The notes: generated by a model not told the origin, from the letters alone. A stretch of DNA of 64,000 nt from Hirundichthys speculiger (GCA_018398805.1 JAGFBZ010000720.1:1-64000), one strand, 5' to 3'. Shown: positions 36,606-49,448, counted from the stretch's first letter. A program made the numbers and translations.

Positions 36606-38741
36606 TTTTGAAGCTGCAGCCACAAATCTCAATGAACTCACTGACACTGTGACATCGTACATCAGTTTTTGTGAGGACATGTGTGTGCAGACCAAGACCT
36701 TCTGCACATACAACAACAGCAAACCTTGGTTTATTCCCAATCTTAGGAAGCTGCGCCAGGACAAGGAGGTGGCCTACAGAGGTGGGGACCGGGCCCTGTT
36801 TAAGCAGGCCAGAAACAAGCTGACAAAGGAGATCAAAGTAGCTAAGAGGAGCTACAGCGAGAAGCTTAAAACAGCCTCTCAGCCAACGACCCTGCGTCAG
36901 TTTGGAGAGGCCTGCAACACATCACCAACTACAGGAGACCATCCCCCCACCCGGTGGAAAACCCAGACTGGCAGACGACCTGAACGGCTTCTATTGTAGG
37001 TTTGAGAATCCCCCATTCACACCTCTCAACCACACAAAAGGACTACCTCCAACACCCTCTCCTCACCCCCCTCCACCCAGACCCACCGCCTGCACTAAGG
37101 ATCTGTGAGGTGGATGTGTGTCGGCTCTTTCAGAAACAGAAGATCAGGAAGGCTCCAGGACCTGATGGTGTGTCCCCCTCCTGCCTGAGAGTCTGTGCTG
37201 ACCAGCTGGCACCCATCTTCACCCAGATCTTTAACCGATCTCTGGAGCTGTGTGAAGTGCCCTCCTGCTTCAAGCGCTCCATCATCATCCCCGTGCCCAA
37301 GAAGCCCTCCATCACAGGATTAAATGACTACAGGCCTGTCGCTCTGACATCTGTGGTCATGAAATCCTTTGAGAGACTGGTGTTGAGCCACCTGAAGGAC
37401 ATCACAGGACCCCTGCTGGACCCCCTGCAGTTTGCCTACAGGGCAAACAGGTCGGCGGACGATGCAGTCAACATGGGACTGCACTACATCCTGCACCACC
37501 TCGACTCCCCAGGGATGTACGCGAGGGTCTTGTTTGTGGATTTCAGCTCGGCCTTCAACACCATCGTCCCTGAAATCCTCCACCGGAAGCTCGCCCAGCT
37601 CACCGTGCCCGCCTCCACCTGTCAGTGGATTACCAGCTTCCTGACTGACAGGCAGCAGCAGGTGAGGCTGGGGGGCATCACGTCGAGCATCCGGACCATC
37701 AGCACTGGCGCCCCCCAGGGGTGTGTCCTCTCCCCACTGCTCTTCTCCCGCTATACAAATGACTGCACCTCAGGGGACCCTTCTGTGAAACTCCTGAAGT
37801 TTGCGGACGACACCACTGTCATCGGTCTGATCCGGGACGGTGACGAGTCTGCTTACAGACGGGAGGTGGAACAGCTGGTCCACTGGTGTAGTCAGAACCA
37901 CCTGGAGCTTAACCCGCTCAAGACTGTGGAGATGACAGTGGACTTTAGGAGAAGCCCTCCGACCCCCCCCCCCCCCCTCACCATCCTCAACAACACAGTG
38001 TCTACTGTGGATACCTTCAGGTTTCTGGGATCCACTCTGTCTCGGGACCTGAAGTGGACTTCCCACATAGACGCTGTCCAGAAGAAGGCCCAGCAGAGGT
38101 TGTACTTCCTGCGACAGCTCAGGAAGTTTAACCTGCCACAGGAGCTGCTGACTATCTTCTACACTGCCATCATCCAGTCTGTCCTCTGCTCCTATTTCAC
38201 TGTCTGGTTTGGATCAGCCACTAAGAGGGACAGGGCCAGACTGCAACGGACAATCAGGTCTGCAGAGAGGACCATCGGTGCTGACCTTCTCTCCATCCAG
38301 GACTTGTACCAGTCCATGGTCAGGAAACGGGCAGCTAACATCTCTGCAGAGCCCTCACATCCCGGACACAGACTGTTCAAGCTCCTCCCCTCTGGTAGGC
38401 GTTACAGAGCACTGTTCGCCAAAACCAGCCGACACAGAGACAGTTTCTTTCCCCAGGCTGTCGCTCTGATGAACTCTTAACAGTCACAGAGTGTCAGAAG
38501 AACCACAAAAAATTGCACAAAAAAAATTGCACAAAAAATTGCACAATAACATCTTGGCCTCTTAGCTTGTATATATTGCTGTATATTGTTGTATATATTG
38601 TTGTATATATTGTGCTAGTAATTTGTTATATTTTTTATTTTTATTTTTTATTCTAATTGTACAAAGAGAGCTTAGTAACCGGAGTCAAATTCCTTGTTTG
38701 TGTGCACAAACTTGGCCAATAAAACTGATTCTGATTCTGAT
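36606..38741 (+). mobile_element. 5'-truncated LINE with reverse transcriptase (CR1/L2 group)
   Basis: The insertion is bounded by TCTGT on both sides of the Tc1. It carries the linker and reverse transcriptase, then a 3' end with (ATTCTG)n (38725-38745) after AATAAAACTG. It lacks the endonuclease domain, so it is a typical 5'-truncated insertion. It is less decayed than the L2 copy at 23760 and is probably younger. Confidence 0.85.
36649..38480 (+). pseudogene. LINE reverse transcriptase ORF, two frame changes near its start
   Basis: The 492-codon frame at 37002-38480 spans the palm and fingers of a non-LTR reverse transcriptase: KIRKAPGPDGVSPSCL, IIPVPKKPSITGLNDYRPVA, YARVLFVDFSSAFNTI (first catalytic Asp), STGAPQGCVLSPLLF and LLKFADDTTVI (the catalytic FADD), then the thumb and C-terminus ending SFFPQAVALMNS. 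The upstream linker reads in another frame at 36649-36930 (SKPWFIPNLRKLRQDKEVAY), then in a third at 36902-37060, so two frameshifts separate it from the main ORF. The family is assigned by motifs; Rex1 or L2 would both fit. Confidence 0.85.
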
Positions 38742-39290
38742 TCTGTAGTGATTGACTCTGCAGAAAGTTGCCGACCTCTTCTCACTATGTTCTTCATCAT
38801 CCTCTGACTCCGCCCCCTCCGTTTACCTGTCCTACCCCTTCATGGCTGAGTTGCTGTCGTTCCCAAACACTTACATTTCCTTGTAACACAGCTGACAGTC
38901 GACTGTGGAAATTTCACCACTGGATTTGTTGCACAGGTGTCAACCTATCACAGTTCCACGAATTCACTGAGCTCCTGAGAGCGACGCATTCATTCAGAAA
39001 TGTTTGTAGAAACAGTCTGCATGTCTAGGTGCTTAATTTTATACACCTGTGGACATGGAAGTGACTGGAACACCTGATTCTGATCATTTGGATGGGTGAG
39101 CAAATACTTTTGGCAATATAGTGTATGTTTTCCCAGGGTGCTTTGGTTTCCTTTCATAATCCCAGAACATGAGTGTTCTAGTGTTACCCTGCAAACTGGC
39201 CAGGGTGTACCCCTGCCTTTTGCCTGAGGACAGCAGGGATAGGCTCCAAAAGATCCCATGAATAATGAATCTTTTGGAAAAGGCTTGCAT

Positions 39291-40145
39291 AGATAACGCA
39301 AAACAGGTATCTAGTTTCTTTACCGTTTTATTTAGACAGAAATGGAGTTTAGATAATATCTGGCAAATACGGCCCATTATTTCAGCATTTTTATCTGGTG
39401 CAATAAATCACTAGCAGTTTAGTCTCATCTGTATGTTACATACCAAACAACAACAGGCTAAGAAGAAAATGAGACTGTGGCATCTAGAATTGTGGTTGTG
39501 TGTCTTCAGACAGAATAACTATTATAAAAAGGACGAGCAGCTGCATTACCCTTTAACCTCTCTTTCCTGGTGAGATAGACAGACTGCGATTTCACCTCAA
39601 GCATTTGTCTGAATATGAAGCCAGGAGGAAACCCCAGCAATTCACTTCTCTTTGAATAAACTCGCAAACTATCAGTCGGTTCTGAGAAAATTTGCATTGT
39701 CTTTATTTTATCCCCACATCTCAGCAATTAAATGTGCATGAAATATTTACATTATTTACTGACCGGAGGCAGATTTATTGACCACTGGCAGTAAGTCTTT
39801 ACCTGACATGCACTGGCAGCACATACTCTTTTAACAACAGTCTGTTTGCTTGTGCTGCAGAAACAAGATTATTTATCTGGATGAGATTCAATGACGGGAT
39901 TTAAAAAACAAAACAAACAAAAAAAAATTGTCTGTCTTCACGCTGGATATCCTGAAAACATCACACTGGTGTCACTGTGTTAAAAGCGCTGTTAGTGACG
40001 ATACCTCACAATTAATTGGCTGCTGATGAGGCTAGTTATGATGTAATCTTTCTCACTGCCCTCTCTTGCACACAGCCAGCCCCCTCCTTTGCTTTTCCTG
40101 TTCCCCCACCTCTTTCCCTGTCTTTTCTTTCCCATCCTAACCAAC
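39291..40145. promoter_or_regulatory. Upstream region of the xkr7-like exon
   Basis: No gene is seen. The last 65 bases before the ATG (40080-40145) are a pyrimidine-rich tract. The promoter and transcription start of the xkr7-like gene presumably lie here, but I cannot place them; no TATA box in a convincing position was found. Confidence 0.4.
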
Positions 40146-40771
40146 ATGGCCGCTAAGTCGGATGGAGCAGCGGTTTCTGTGGAAGATGACAACACGCCCA
40201 GGAGCCTCTCGGAGCCGGGGAACCCCGCCGCCCGGGCCCGCTGCACCGCCGCCGGCGGAAAACCCTACACCCTCCTGGACTGCTGCTGGGTCCTCTGCGC
40301 CCTGCTCGTCTTCTTCTCCGACGGCGCGACCGACCTGTGGCTGGCCACCGACTACTACCTGAGAGCCAACTACTGGTGGTTCGGCTTGACGCTCGTCTTT
40401 GTCGTGGTGCCCTCCGCTGTGGTGCAGGTGTTGAGTTTCAGGTGGTTCGTGTATGATTACACGGATCACAGCGGCGGAGATGGAGCGGCCAGCGGCAGCG
40501 GGAGTTGCGCGGCGGCGGCGGCGGCGGCGGCGGCAGACGCGGCGGGCGGCGCTGCCACAGCGGGCGACAACACTTTCAGCACCAAGGACAGCGACCAGCG
40601 CGGTGCGACCAGCGCGGTAGCGGGGAACGCCGCCAACGTTACACCGGTCTACACGTCGTCTGCCCCGCACGCCGCGGCTGGGAGGATCGGCTCACCCCGG
40701 AGGTGCTGCACCGTCTGCATGTGGGTCTTTCAGACCGTGCTTCACGTCTTACAACTGGGGCAAGTCTGGAG
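40146..40771 (+). CDS. xkr7: XK-related protein 7-like, first coding exon
   Basis: The exon encodes 208 residues plus two bases, ending ...LGQVW-AG before a GTAGGA donor at 40772. The N-terminus MAAKSDGAAVSVEDD and the segment DCCWVLCALLVFFSDGATDL (45-64) match vertebrate XKR7 from memory. Predicted membrane segments are about 44-66, 78-100 and 188-205, with the conserved LSFRWFVYDY at 96-105. A nine-alanine run (122-130) sits in the loop. The XK family includes caspase-activated phospholipid scramblases of the plasma membrane, but whether XKR7 itself scrambles is not established here. The remaining exons lie outside the window or are not recognisable. XKR6 or XKR4 are less likely alternatives. 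Confidence 0.88.
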
Positions 40772-42323
40772 GTAGGACTGCTGGAGGGTTGTGGGGGAAC
40801 CAGAGGGGTGCGCTCGCTGCACGTACGTGCGCGCGTCTGCGCGCTTACCTGCTGGTTGTCGTTAAATATGTGTAAGGTGCACATGTGCGTAAACGCAGTC
40901 CCAACGCTTGCTTGCTCTTCAGGTATCGTATTCATGCACGTATGCGATATCTCCATGTATGCACGCGCTCGGTCATGTGCGTGTGTGTGCGTTCCTGCGC
41001 TCGTCCATGCTTGTGTGAGCCCGTGCTCCCAATTACCTTTATTTTAAAGCGACATATGTGTCGACAACAAAAAAAAAAAAAGGAAGATTCCTCTCATTGG
41101 ATAGTGATTTTTAGTAGCTATTCACTTTCACACAAAACTAGTAGCAGCTGTAAAAATATGAATACCCCCCCCCCATGGACTGAAGCTTTTTATCCAGGTG
41201 ACGCGTCTGTCCTGGTTGTGACGGATCTGGACGGATGTGTTCAGATGCTTGAACTTTCTCCCCTGACCTTCCATATGTCACAGCACTGATGTCTGGATCA
41301 GAGAAGCTACTATCAAGACTCTGTGGGTCTGTGCTTCACTCTGACTGAAAATACTTACTTTTTTCCCTTTCCCCTTACAATATTGTCTTGGATTTGAGCA
41401 TAAAATGTATACCTTGAAATAGATCTTCAAGTTCATCAACTCATCAGTGTTATTCAAAGTGTTAATCTTTTGCATGAAAAACCTTTTTTTATGGCTTTAA
41501 AATGGCTTTGAGTGGAACTCGATACGTTTCTCTCATTAAGTTTGTGTGCGTGTGTGCGTGTGTGTGTGTGGGAGGGAGGGGCGGTCTATGCTAATCTGGA
41601 CCACTCCACATACCCGCCCTCACCAGCAGATGGCACAATTTTGTCCTGTCCACTCCAACCCTGCAGCTGTCGGCAGTGGTCAGGACTTCCAGTATGATGA
41701 TAATTCAGCAGTAAATGTCTGAAACAGAACAGGAACAGCTAATTATACAAGGTTTCCTTCAAGTAGAAGACACATGTTAACGTGTATTGTTTTTATTGCT
41801 TTCAGCATCACATGAAAGGACAATGTGAGTCTTTGATTTGGCATAATTATGTGATTGTAGCATGATGCTTCAGCATAAAACTTTGACATGTTTAGTAGCA
41901 CATTTTGTATGTACCAAACAGTTAATATTGATCAGGAGTGTTAACATACATGAACTGAGTATAAAACTCATGCCTTCCTGTCCTTGGCTGCAAAGACTTT
42001 ATACTTAGTTTAGTAAAACTCAGGCAATGGGGCACAGAATTGAAAAGTAGCTGTCTGAAAATCGAAGACCCATGTCCTTTCTGGCATTTTTATGGGGCAC
42101 GAAAATGTCTCCAAATAAACAGAATCCATTGTTGTAATGATAATTTGAGTTTTTGTTCAGACATGAAGGCTTCCAGGATCTGAGTTTGTGCTATCAGACA
42201 TGAACAGAACACATCAGGTCTGTTATTAATGCAGGCAACAGGCAAGAATAAAACACACTGAGCAGCTTCTGCTTTCAGTTCATCACACACTCACTCATAT
42301 AAACAAATGTATGTCTATATGTC

Positions 42324-42325
<2 letters not shown>
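40772..42325 (+). other. Start of putative xkr7 intron 1
   Basis: GC-rich, TG/CG-alternating sequence follows the donor (about 40800-41030), with a (TG)n-like run near 41540-41570. No further exon is recognised. Confidence 0.5.

Positions 42326-42363
<38 letters not shown>
42326..42363. repeat. (AT)n microsatellite
   Basis: About 18 uninterrupted TA dinucleotides. It directly abuts the left end of the MITE at 42364. Confidence 0.95.
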
Positions 42364-42366
<3 letters not shown>

Positions 42367-42729
42367 TCATGGAAAAATTATTAGACCACCCTTGTTTTCT
42401 TCAGTTTCTTGTTCATTTTAATGCCTGGTACAACTAAAGGTACATTTGTTTGGACAAACATAACGATAACCACAAAGATTGCTCATAAGAGTTTTATTTA
42501 AGAGCTGATATCTTACCATTTTCCATGGTTTTCTAGATTATAACCTAAATCACTTAAGTTTTTACATCAATAGCTATGGCGTTGTACTGCCAAAAACACC
42601 GCTTTTATGCATTCAGTGTTTTCTTTTCTGTCTGTTTTAGTCACATGATGACGTTTAGTGGTACCAGGTATTAAAATGAACAAGAAAATGAAGAAAAAAT
42701 GGTGGTCTAATAATTTTTTTCCATGACTG
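42364..42729. mobile_element. TA-flanked MITE with ~30-bp Tc1/mariner-like ends
   Basis: The left end CAGTCATGGAAAAATTATTA is matched by TTTTTTTCCATGACTG at the right, with TA on both sides, and a second pair (TTGTTCATTTTAATGCCTGG and its approximate reverse complement) lies further in. The 366-bp interior is non-coding. A (TATG)n/(TG)n run follows at 42730-42772. Confidence 0.85.
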
Positions 42730-42772
42730 TATATATGTATGTATGTATGCATATGTGTGTGTGTGTGTGTGT

Positions 42773-44628
42773 ACGATGATATCTGCATGACATTGGGTAT
42801 AAAGCGCTGATGGTCCAATACTGATTTTTATTTTAGTTTTCATAGGTTCACAAAAGGAGACTCATGAACACAAAAAAGTAAAACTTGCTGAAGTTCACAA
42901 AAGAGGAGAAGTCTTTAAAAAGACTGTGGCTGTTTCATTAGTTGCAATGATGGAGGTCGGCCTGAGGTCGAGAAGACCTAACCCAGAACAGATACAGAAT
43001 ATCTAGTAAGACTGTGCTCGATTACAGAAGACAAACTGGAGCCTGGAGGTGGTTTTTCTGTGTTACAAAACACTGTTAGAAGTTTGTCCTCAAAACTCAG
43101 TATCCACATTTACCACAAAATTCAGCATCCAGACTGGACAAATGAACGTAGAGGCTGCAGGGAAGGAAGACATGTTTGGTGAAAAAAGTGTGTAGAACTT
43201 ATTGCTGGAAAAAAAAAATCCAAATCTAAGTAGCTTTATAAAAGTGCAATTGACATGAAACCTCATGGGGGCACTTAATCACAGCGGTGGATTGATCGTG
43301 CTCTGAGTTTCTGTTGGAGCCAGTAACACTAGGTAAACAGAAGATTAGCCTGATTAGACAGGCTGGAAGCAAACGTCACGTCATCTGTTTAAAATAAAGT
43401 ATCAGGCTGCTGCAGTGGTAGTGACCCAGCTACATCCCATCATTCCTTCTTTCAGTCATCTCTGTTAGACAAAACAAGCACTCTGATGGTACAACATTCA
43501 TCCCTGAAGGGAAAAAAAAATCCTCCTGTGGTACTGAAACCCATCATCCTTTTAACAGTGCATGTAAAAACACAACTCAGTTTTTATTTAGGCTGTATGT
43601 TTGCAGCGCTACAGGTTTAAAGCTAAAAAAAAGGATCCTGAATCTTTTCCAGCAACAGTGAAGCTGCCAGGAGATGCAGCAGGAATATATTTCCTCTCTG
43701 CTTGTTCCTGTGTGATTTATTTCAACTTTCAGAGATTTGGGCTGCATTTTAAGCGCTTCATAAAAACGTAGCGGCGGACCACTCTGTACCTTTGACTTTA
43801 GTCATTAAACAGACAACTGGTGAAGTTCTGACACAGGACAGAAAAATGGATCTGTTTTTCAAAGACTCGACAAATAACACGGGAGACTGACACTCCGGTT
43901 GGGATTAAAACTTTCTGCGTTTCCAACAGATGTAAATGACCTTTCAGCTTTTGAAAGAGCAAAGGAGGTGCAATGATTGAGAGTGATGTGTTCTTCAGTG
44001 TCTTTGCGCACAAACCGCAGCTGAATGAAGATAGAGGAAGACAAAAACACAGAAATAAAGCTGGGTTTTACATCCACTCATTACACAAAGGGAGCATCTG
44101 AGAATTATATGAGTATAATCAGATGCAGAGTCATTAATGAACTGCTTTATTAGAATAAAGAGAGCTGGAGAAGGTTGGTCTGAATGTGACAACCTGCTGC
44201 TGAGAGCTGGATAGTTTGCATCTGATTTCATAGTTGACTTTCAAGAGCAAAGATTCATTAAGCACATGTGGAAATGAGCTTAGAGATCATTTACTCCACT
44301 CAGGTCAGAAGTGTCTGACTTGCTCGGATCATATCTGGACATGTAAAATGTGTTTCAGGCTCTTTGTTGGTTGTTCACAGACAGAAAGTTGAAACCAAAG
44401 TCAGTAAGCTTCATTGGCATGTACCTGCACTGGAATCAGATTTGTTTCACGCACCAGAATAACAGAAGACAGCCGACATGTATGTCTGATATCTTGACAG
44501 ACTTGTCATAACTTGGCCATCTGCACTGCATTTTTATAGCTCACAATCAACAATGATGCACAAAGAGAAAAAAAAAGATGCTTATAATTGCCAATGGTTG
44601 TTGCTTCATTCCTGCTAAGCAACTGCTG
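42773..44628. other. Gene-free stretch of putative intron
   Basis: Short ORFs only, with no recognisable domain. Parts of 42840-43290 have the look of a very old Tc1-like copy, but no motif survives. Confidence 0.4.
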
Positions 44629-44730
44629 TACATTCAATTCAAACTTTATTTGTATAGTGTCTATTATGATTACACATTGTCTCTAGAGACCCAGAGCACA
44701 ACCCTGAATAAATATGATTAAATATTAAGT
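44629..44730 (-). repeat. Antisense L2-type LINE 3' tail fragment
   Basis: The sequence TTCAATTCAAACTTTATTTG is the reverse complement of the tail form seen at 33465-33490 (ATACAAATAAAATTGAATT). Only a short 3' fragment remains. Confidence 0.6.
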
Positions 44731-46589
44731 AAAGAAACAGTGGCAAGTAAAAGGGCCAGTTGGGTAAGGAGGAACTGGAGGCTGTGGCTGGTTTGAAAGG
44801 ACCACATTAGCTGTGACACTGCTCAGGGTTAACGCCAGCGTTGTCCCTCAAAGCTAATCCATCTTCACATTAACCATTTGTTTTCACCTCAGCTTCACAC
44901 CTTTGTCCGGCGCAGCATTTTCCTGCTCCACCGGGAAGCACTGGTCCATGCAGAAACGATGACAGGTATAGTTGTGGCTCTGCGGGGGACCGCATTTCTG
45001 TGTGCGCATCCACAGCTGGCTACCGACCAGTCAGAGGACGGGGCAGCCACGTCCCACGTACCACATGGGACGGTACAATTTTGAATTGGTCTTTAGTATC
45101 ACACTATGCTGCTTGACTGTGAGCCGCATCGTTGGCCATGCTGGTCAAGAGAAATTTAAAGCTCTCTGGAACATCTATTTCTGACTGCTCACGATGAAAG
45201 GATGCTAAGACCTGAATGTGGTATATCTCAGTGTGCCTGAAAAGGAGAACTCCTTTCCTCAAATAAGGGATTAAAGGTCGGTGGGTTCAGGACCTCTTCT
45301 ACACCTCAGCCTGTTTAGCTTCTTAAAAAGGGTCAGTGTGGCCGGGTGAAACACATGTATGCTTCCTTGTTGCCTTCTGTGGGGCTGTTACTGAAGGTTA
45401 AGATGAAATGGGAAGGTTATTTTTGTTTAAAGATTGTGTGTTAATTTATTTGTATGCTTTTACCTCTTGAACCTCTTGGAAACTTAGATATCCCATCACA
45501 CTGTAACCGAGATAAAAAAAAACTCCTGAATAGTTGCAGCTTTTGAAAAGTCCCTCCTTCTGTTGCTGCCTCATCTTTCCTAAATCTCTGCAGCTGAAAT
45601 CAGATTCAGTCAAGGTGACAGGCTTCATGTAGTTCCAGTCTCTTTTTAACCTTAAACACTAATTTCGTTTGTGTTTGTTTCACATGCTGCTGTTAGTACA
45701 CCATGTATTCTGTAAAATCCATTTTCCCATTTTACTGTTGAATAACTGATGAAGATCCTAAAGCTGCAGCGAGGATAGAAGAAGACAAACACCCACCCGC
45801 TCTTATTTTTTCCTGTTTCATATCACGGGATTAATGTGAATGGCTATTCCTGCTGACTGGTTTGTTTGTCTTTGGTGTTATGTCGTATTCAGCGTTCAGC
45901 CATCAGAGATGAATTCATATAAGTCAAAAACAGACCAACCTTGTGAGCATTTTCTTCTCTTTCAGAGCCTTTCTGAAACTTAGAGCCTCTTGTTGGGACG
46001 TTTCCAGCAGCAGACTGAAAGAAAAGGATTTTTTATTGCCTTAAACAAGAAGATAAGGTCAAACTGGCATTTTGATGTGGTGTTAAACAATTATGTAGAG
46101 AATAAATCGTTTTTAAGACATCCAGACCAGAGTTCACAGCCACCGAAGCCGGAGAAAGCCCATGATGCTCAGCAGCATGAGGACAGGTTGAAACAAGGTC
46201 GCCTCACTTTCTATCAGGCAGAGACTCTGCTCTCCTTCTTTATCACTTCTTTCCTTCTTTTAAAACCAAGCTGAAGAGCAGAGAAGGTCAAATTTCTTTA
46301 TCTGATGGGTTGATGAAAGGCATCATGGGAAATGTAGGAAATATGTAGCTGGGCTAATGAAAAAGAACTTTGAGAAAGATGGATTTGAGCAGTTTACAGT
46401 TTTTATTTATTTATTTGTACTTGTTTTTTTTAACACAGAGAAGTCTCATGTTAACCTTGTTTACACAAACATGTACAGTGTGGGCAAACAAATTAGTATT
46501 CCGAAATGTTTTTTTTTTTTGTTTGTTTGTTTGTTTATTGGAAGAAAAAGGGATCATATAATCCAGACCAAACAAAAGAACCACCCAGA
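44731..46589. other. Gene-free stretch of putative intron
   Basis: No coding signature recognised. The ORFs at 44878-45084 and 45990-46274 lack known motifs and splice context. Confidence 0.4.
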
Positions 46590-46990
46590 CTGTTATTAAA
46601 AGCCAGGTCTGGTGATGGTATGGGGTTGTATCAGTGCCCTTGGCAAAGGTCGTTTCCACCTCTATGGCAGCTTGATACACAAAATGACTGTGATTTTACA
46701 GAAACATGTTGCTTTCTCGACCAGGATTGTCTTCATTCTGGACACATTATAGCCACGGGCTGAGGCAGAGGAGGACACGGGTACTGAGCCGACCCGCCTG
46801 CAGTCCTGACCTGTCCTCAATCCTGAATGAATGGAGGATTTTGAAACAGGAAAAAAAATGTAATAAATGCCTGAAATGGAGGAATGGGTTGGATATTAAA
46901 AATCAACTGAAATCGATGAGAGCAAACATGAATTATCTTGGGTTTGTGCAAATAGATAGAAGTCAATGTAAATGGAGAAATCCTGTGGTC
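46590..46990 (+). pseudogene. Possible decayed Tc1-like transposase fragment
   Basis: The nucleotides at 46603-46700 resemble the conserved block around the GGGSVMVWG-type motif of fish Tc1-like transposases (GGTCTGGTGATGGTATGGGG). Frames are broken and no ends were found, so this is tentative. Confidence 0.4.
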
Positions 46991-48050
46991 CTGTATTAAG
47001 CCCATTGTTCCTGCCAGGTGTGTTTGTTTATGGAACAAAGTCTCTTTCTGTTGTTCATCCAGCATTTGTTGGAACCATGTGTGAGGGTCTTAAAGTGTTT
47101 TTACTTTTAAAGATCATTCAACTAAAAGGCAACGATCAGGATTCTTGGTTTTCTGTCTGATGCTAACATTCGGTGTGTCGGTCAAAGGTCGACAATCACA
47201 TTTCTGTGATTCTGGAAAGAGAATCGGAGCCCAGCGGGCAGACAGGTAGACGGACTGACCTCGCATCGGCTTCGGTCCAGTCAGGAGATCAATGGTCAGC
47301 AAGACTTCGGGAGTTTTTTTTGGGCAAATCCAATTGCTTCATGTCTGTGCCAGAATAAGCGCGATCAATCCTCCCCAGAAGTGATTGAATGAGTTCCAGA
47401 TGGACACTCAGCTCAAGTGGCTGGACCGCTGGCCACGTCCACCCTGGGCCCGGGCCCGTAATCAGACCAAGTGGCTAAATGGCACCCCCCAAGGCAGCTC
47501 AGTACGCTGAATCATGGCGTGTGTGTGTGTGTGGGGGGGTAAACCACTGTTCATTCAGAAATGGAGTGACTCAGAGTAATTATTGTGCTGACTATTCATT
47601 TAAATTTCAGGGTCTGTCAGTCAGCATCAGCCCCTCCGTTGCCGGGGGTAATGAGTCATATGAACAGTGTCAAGAAAATGAAAAACGTTTGGAGGTCCAC
47701 CTGTCAAATCTTTTGGCCTTTTAATCTGCGGCCTGTTACATCCAGCTGTTCAGAAGCGCGCTGTAACGGACACGTCGGCGCCACCAGGTCCACCTCGGTT
47801 CAGCTTAAAGCCACCAGGGAGCAGATGAGACACGAGTCTGACGGTGTAAACAAAACACAAAGTATTTCATCCCATAAAAAGAAACTGTGGTCAAGTTTTG
47901 TTGTTTTAACTTTGGTTATTATTGTTTTCCTCGGTTTGAGTTGCTGAGTGGAGAATTAAATGTACTCAGCCAAAAACACTTTAGTTATGCTCCTGCAATG
48001 GTTCAGTGAGGTCATTTAACTGGGCTCCTTTCTTTGTCCCAGTATACAAC
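46991..48050. other. Gene-free stretch of putative intron
   Basis: No gene recognised. It contains a TG/G-rich run at about 47518-47539. Confidence 0.4.
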
Positions 48051-48200
48051 TCCAGTTCCAAAAAAGTTGGGACACTATAAAACATCAATAACAAACAGAA
48101 TGAAAAAATGATCATAAATTAATATTTTATCCCCCTTAGATTTGGAAATGATGGTATTCTTTTTTTACTTATGTTTTACCCTGGCGTGTGCACATTCAGG
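48051..48200 (+). repeat. Fragment with a common fish transposon end
   Basis: The sequence begins ACTCCAGTTCCAAAAAAGTT GGGACACT, a terminal sequence I recall from an abundant teleost DNA element, followed by A/T-rich sequence. No matching right end was found in the window. Confidence 0.4.
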
Positions 48201-48568
48201 GATGGATTGAATATTATGGGATGTCCCGCTCCTCCACAACAGCTGGTGATGCTGCCCACCTTCAGCTAGATAACATCTGACTTCTTCTGCTTGACCTGTT
48301 GCTCCACACACCAGAACAACAGACGAATCTTTGGTTTAGTTGGTGGCTGAAAGTCAGGAAAATGGCAAGACCTCGTGTCAAATGTCCTGAAGGCTTCAGG
48401 TTTTATTTTCTTCTTTGTATCGCTCTCCCAGCGCTTCCAGGTCAAAGCCCAAGGCGGAGACCCGAACCCTAACCCGAACCCGGTGGAGCATGTGTCGAGG
48501 CTCGTGGAGCAGTTCCAGTCACACTGAATGTTTGCACGGTGGGATTGAATTCTACTTCAACTGCATCA

Positions 48569-49266
48569 CAGTGATCCCTCGCCGATTCGCGCTTTAAGTT
48601 CCGCGGTTTTAGTTATTCGCGGATTTTTCAGAAATAAATAAAAAAATGAAAAATCAAGAAAAAATCGCAGCAACATCACAGGAAGTTTTGCTCGTTCTCT
48701 CACAGCGAAGAAATGCTGTGAGCCAGCCTGGCCCCTTTAAGAAGGTGGCCTTATGGGTAATGGTGTGGCCTTATGGGTAATGTAGTGTGTGTGTTGTGGG
48801 ACGGCAGAATGAAAACGGGGTTAGATGAAAAGTGTAGTGAGCATCAACAGCAGCCCAGCGTGTTTAGATTTACATTCTCTGTTAACCGACAGGAGCCCAA
48901 CAATACAACCTGTGTGATGTTACAAGTTCCTGCAGTGCTAGAATAAAGTTCCCGTTCCATGCAGAGAAAACTGGACTGTTTGTTTTGTTGTTGTTAGCGT
49001 GTTAGCCGCTAACTACGAGCCAAAAATAGCACAATACCAGCAGTTTGTTTACTACGGTTCAGAGACCAGAGGCTGTGAAGGTAACAGAAAGACCACAGTT
49101 GAGCATTTGTCTTGTTTCACTGCAGTACCTCGATACCTTTTTACGGTTTTTAAACATATTTTAAACACATTATTTAGGCTCTGGGGGGCTCCTACTCCAT
49201 TTAAGGTTTTTGATTTTCACGGGGGGGTGCTGGTCCCCATTAACTGCAAAAAATAAGGGATCACTG
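48569..49266. mobile_element. Tigger-type MITE (CAGTGATCCCT ends)
   Basis: The left end CAGTGATCCCTCGCC and the right end AAGGGATCACTG are inverted repeats related to those of the Tigger element at 4495. Interior motifs (CGCGG near the left end, CCCCATTAACT near the right) also match that element. No transposase ORF is left. TA follows the right end, but CA precedes the left, so the duplication is imperfect. Confidence 0.75.
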
Positions 49267-49374
49267 TATCTGGGTTAGACTATGAAGGTTGGGTCTAGTT
49301 TTGATTTCAGTCACACTGAGATGATTACATGCATGACAAAACTACGATTTGAGTCGAGCTAGTGCAAGAACTGC

Positions 49375-49448
49375 TTTTTTTTTTTTTTTTGAGTGATAGT
49401 TTCGGGGGGGGGGGGGGGGGATTCTGCCCCCCCCCCTTAAAAAAAAAA
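49375..49448. repeat. Homopolymer cluster: T16, G17, C10, A10
   Basis: T(16) at 49375-49390, G(17) at 49404-49420, C(10) at 49427-49436 and an A run from 49439 are arranged so that T pairs with A and G with C, forming a potential hairpin. Such runs are prone to sequencing error. Confidence 0.9.

Larger units (their letters stand above)
35803..39124 (-). mobile_element. Tc1-like transposon split by a LINE
   Basis: The ends CACTATTTTGCCAAAAATAT (left) and TTTTGGCAATATAGTG (right) are inverted repeats next to TA. The minus-strand transposase region (35913-36600) resumes at 38745 after the LINE. The unsplit element would be about 1.2 kb. Confidence 0.85.
35690..39290 (+). repeat. tRNA-like SINE-type repeat, split by a Tc1
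   Basis: The head at 35700-35802 (GGCAGCACTGCAACTTGG, then GGTTCAAATCC) and the tail at 39125-39290 (CCCTGCAAACTGGCCAGGG, then CAGCAGGGATAGGCTCCAA) belong to one repeat of the same kind as 21825-22080. The 35803-39124 transposon interrupts it. Confidence 0.65.

Noticed and set aside
40137..40670. A 177-codon ORF antisense to the xkr7-like exon
   Set aside because: It is a shadow of the GC-rich coding strand; the + strand matches XK-family motifs.
44878..45184. ORFs at 44878-45184 as a possible xkr7 exon 2
   Set aside because: No XK-family motif such as the conserved segment after VWRYL is present, and splice acceptor context is lacking.
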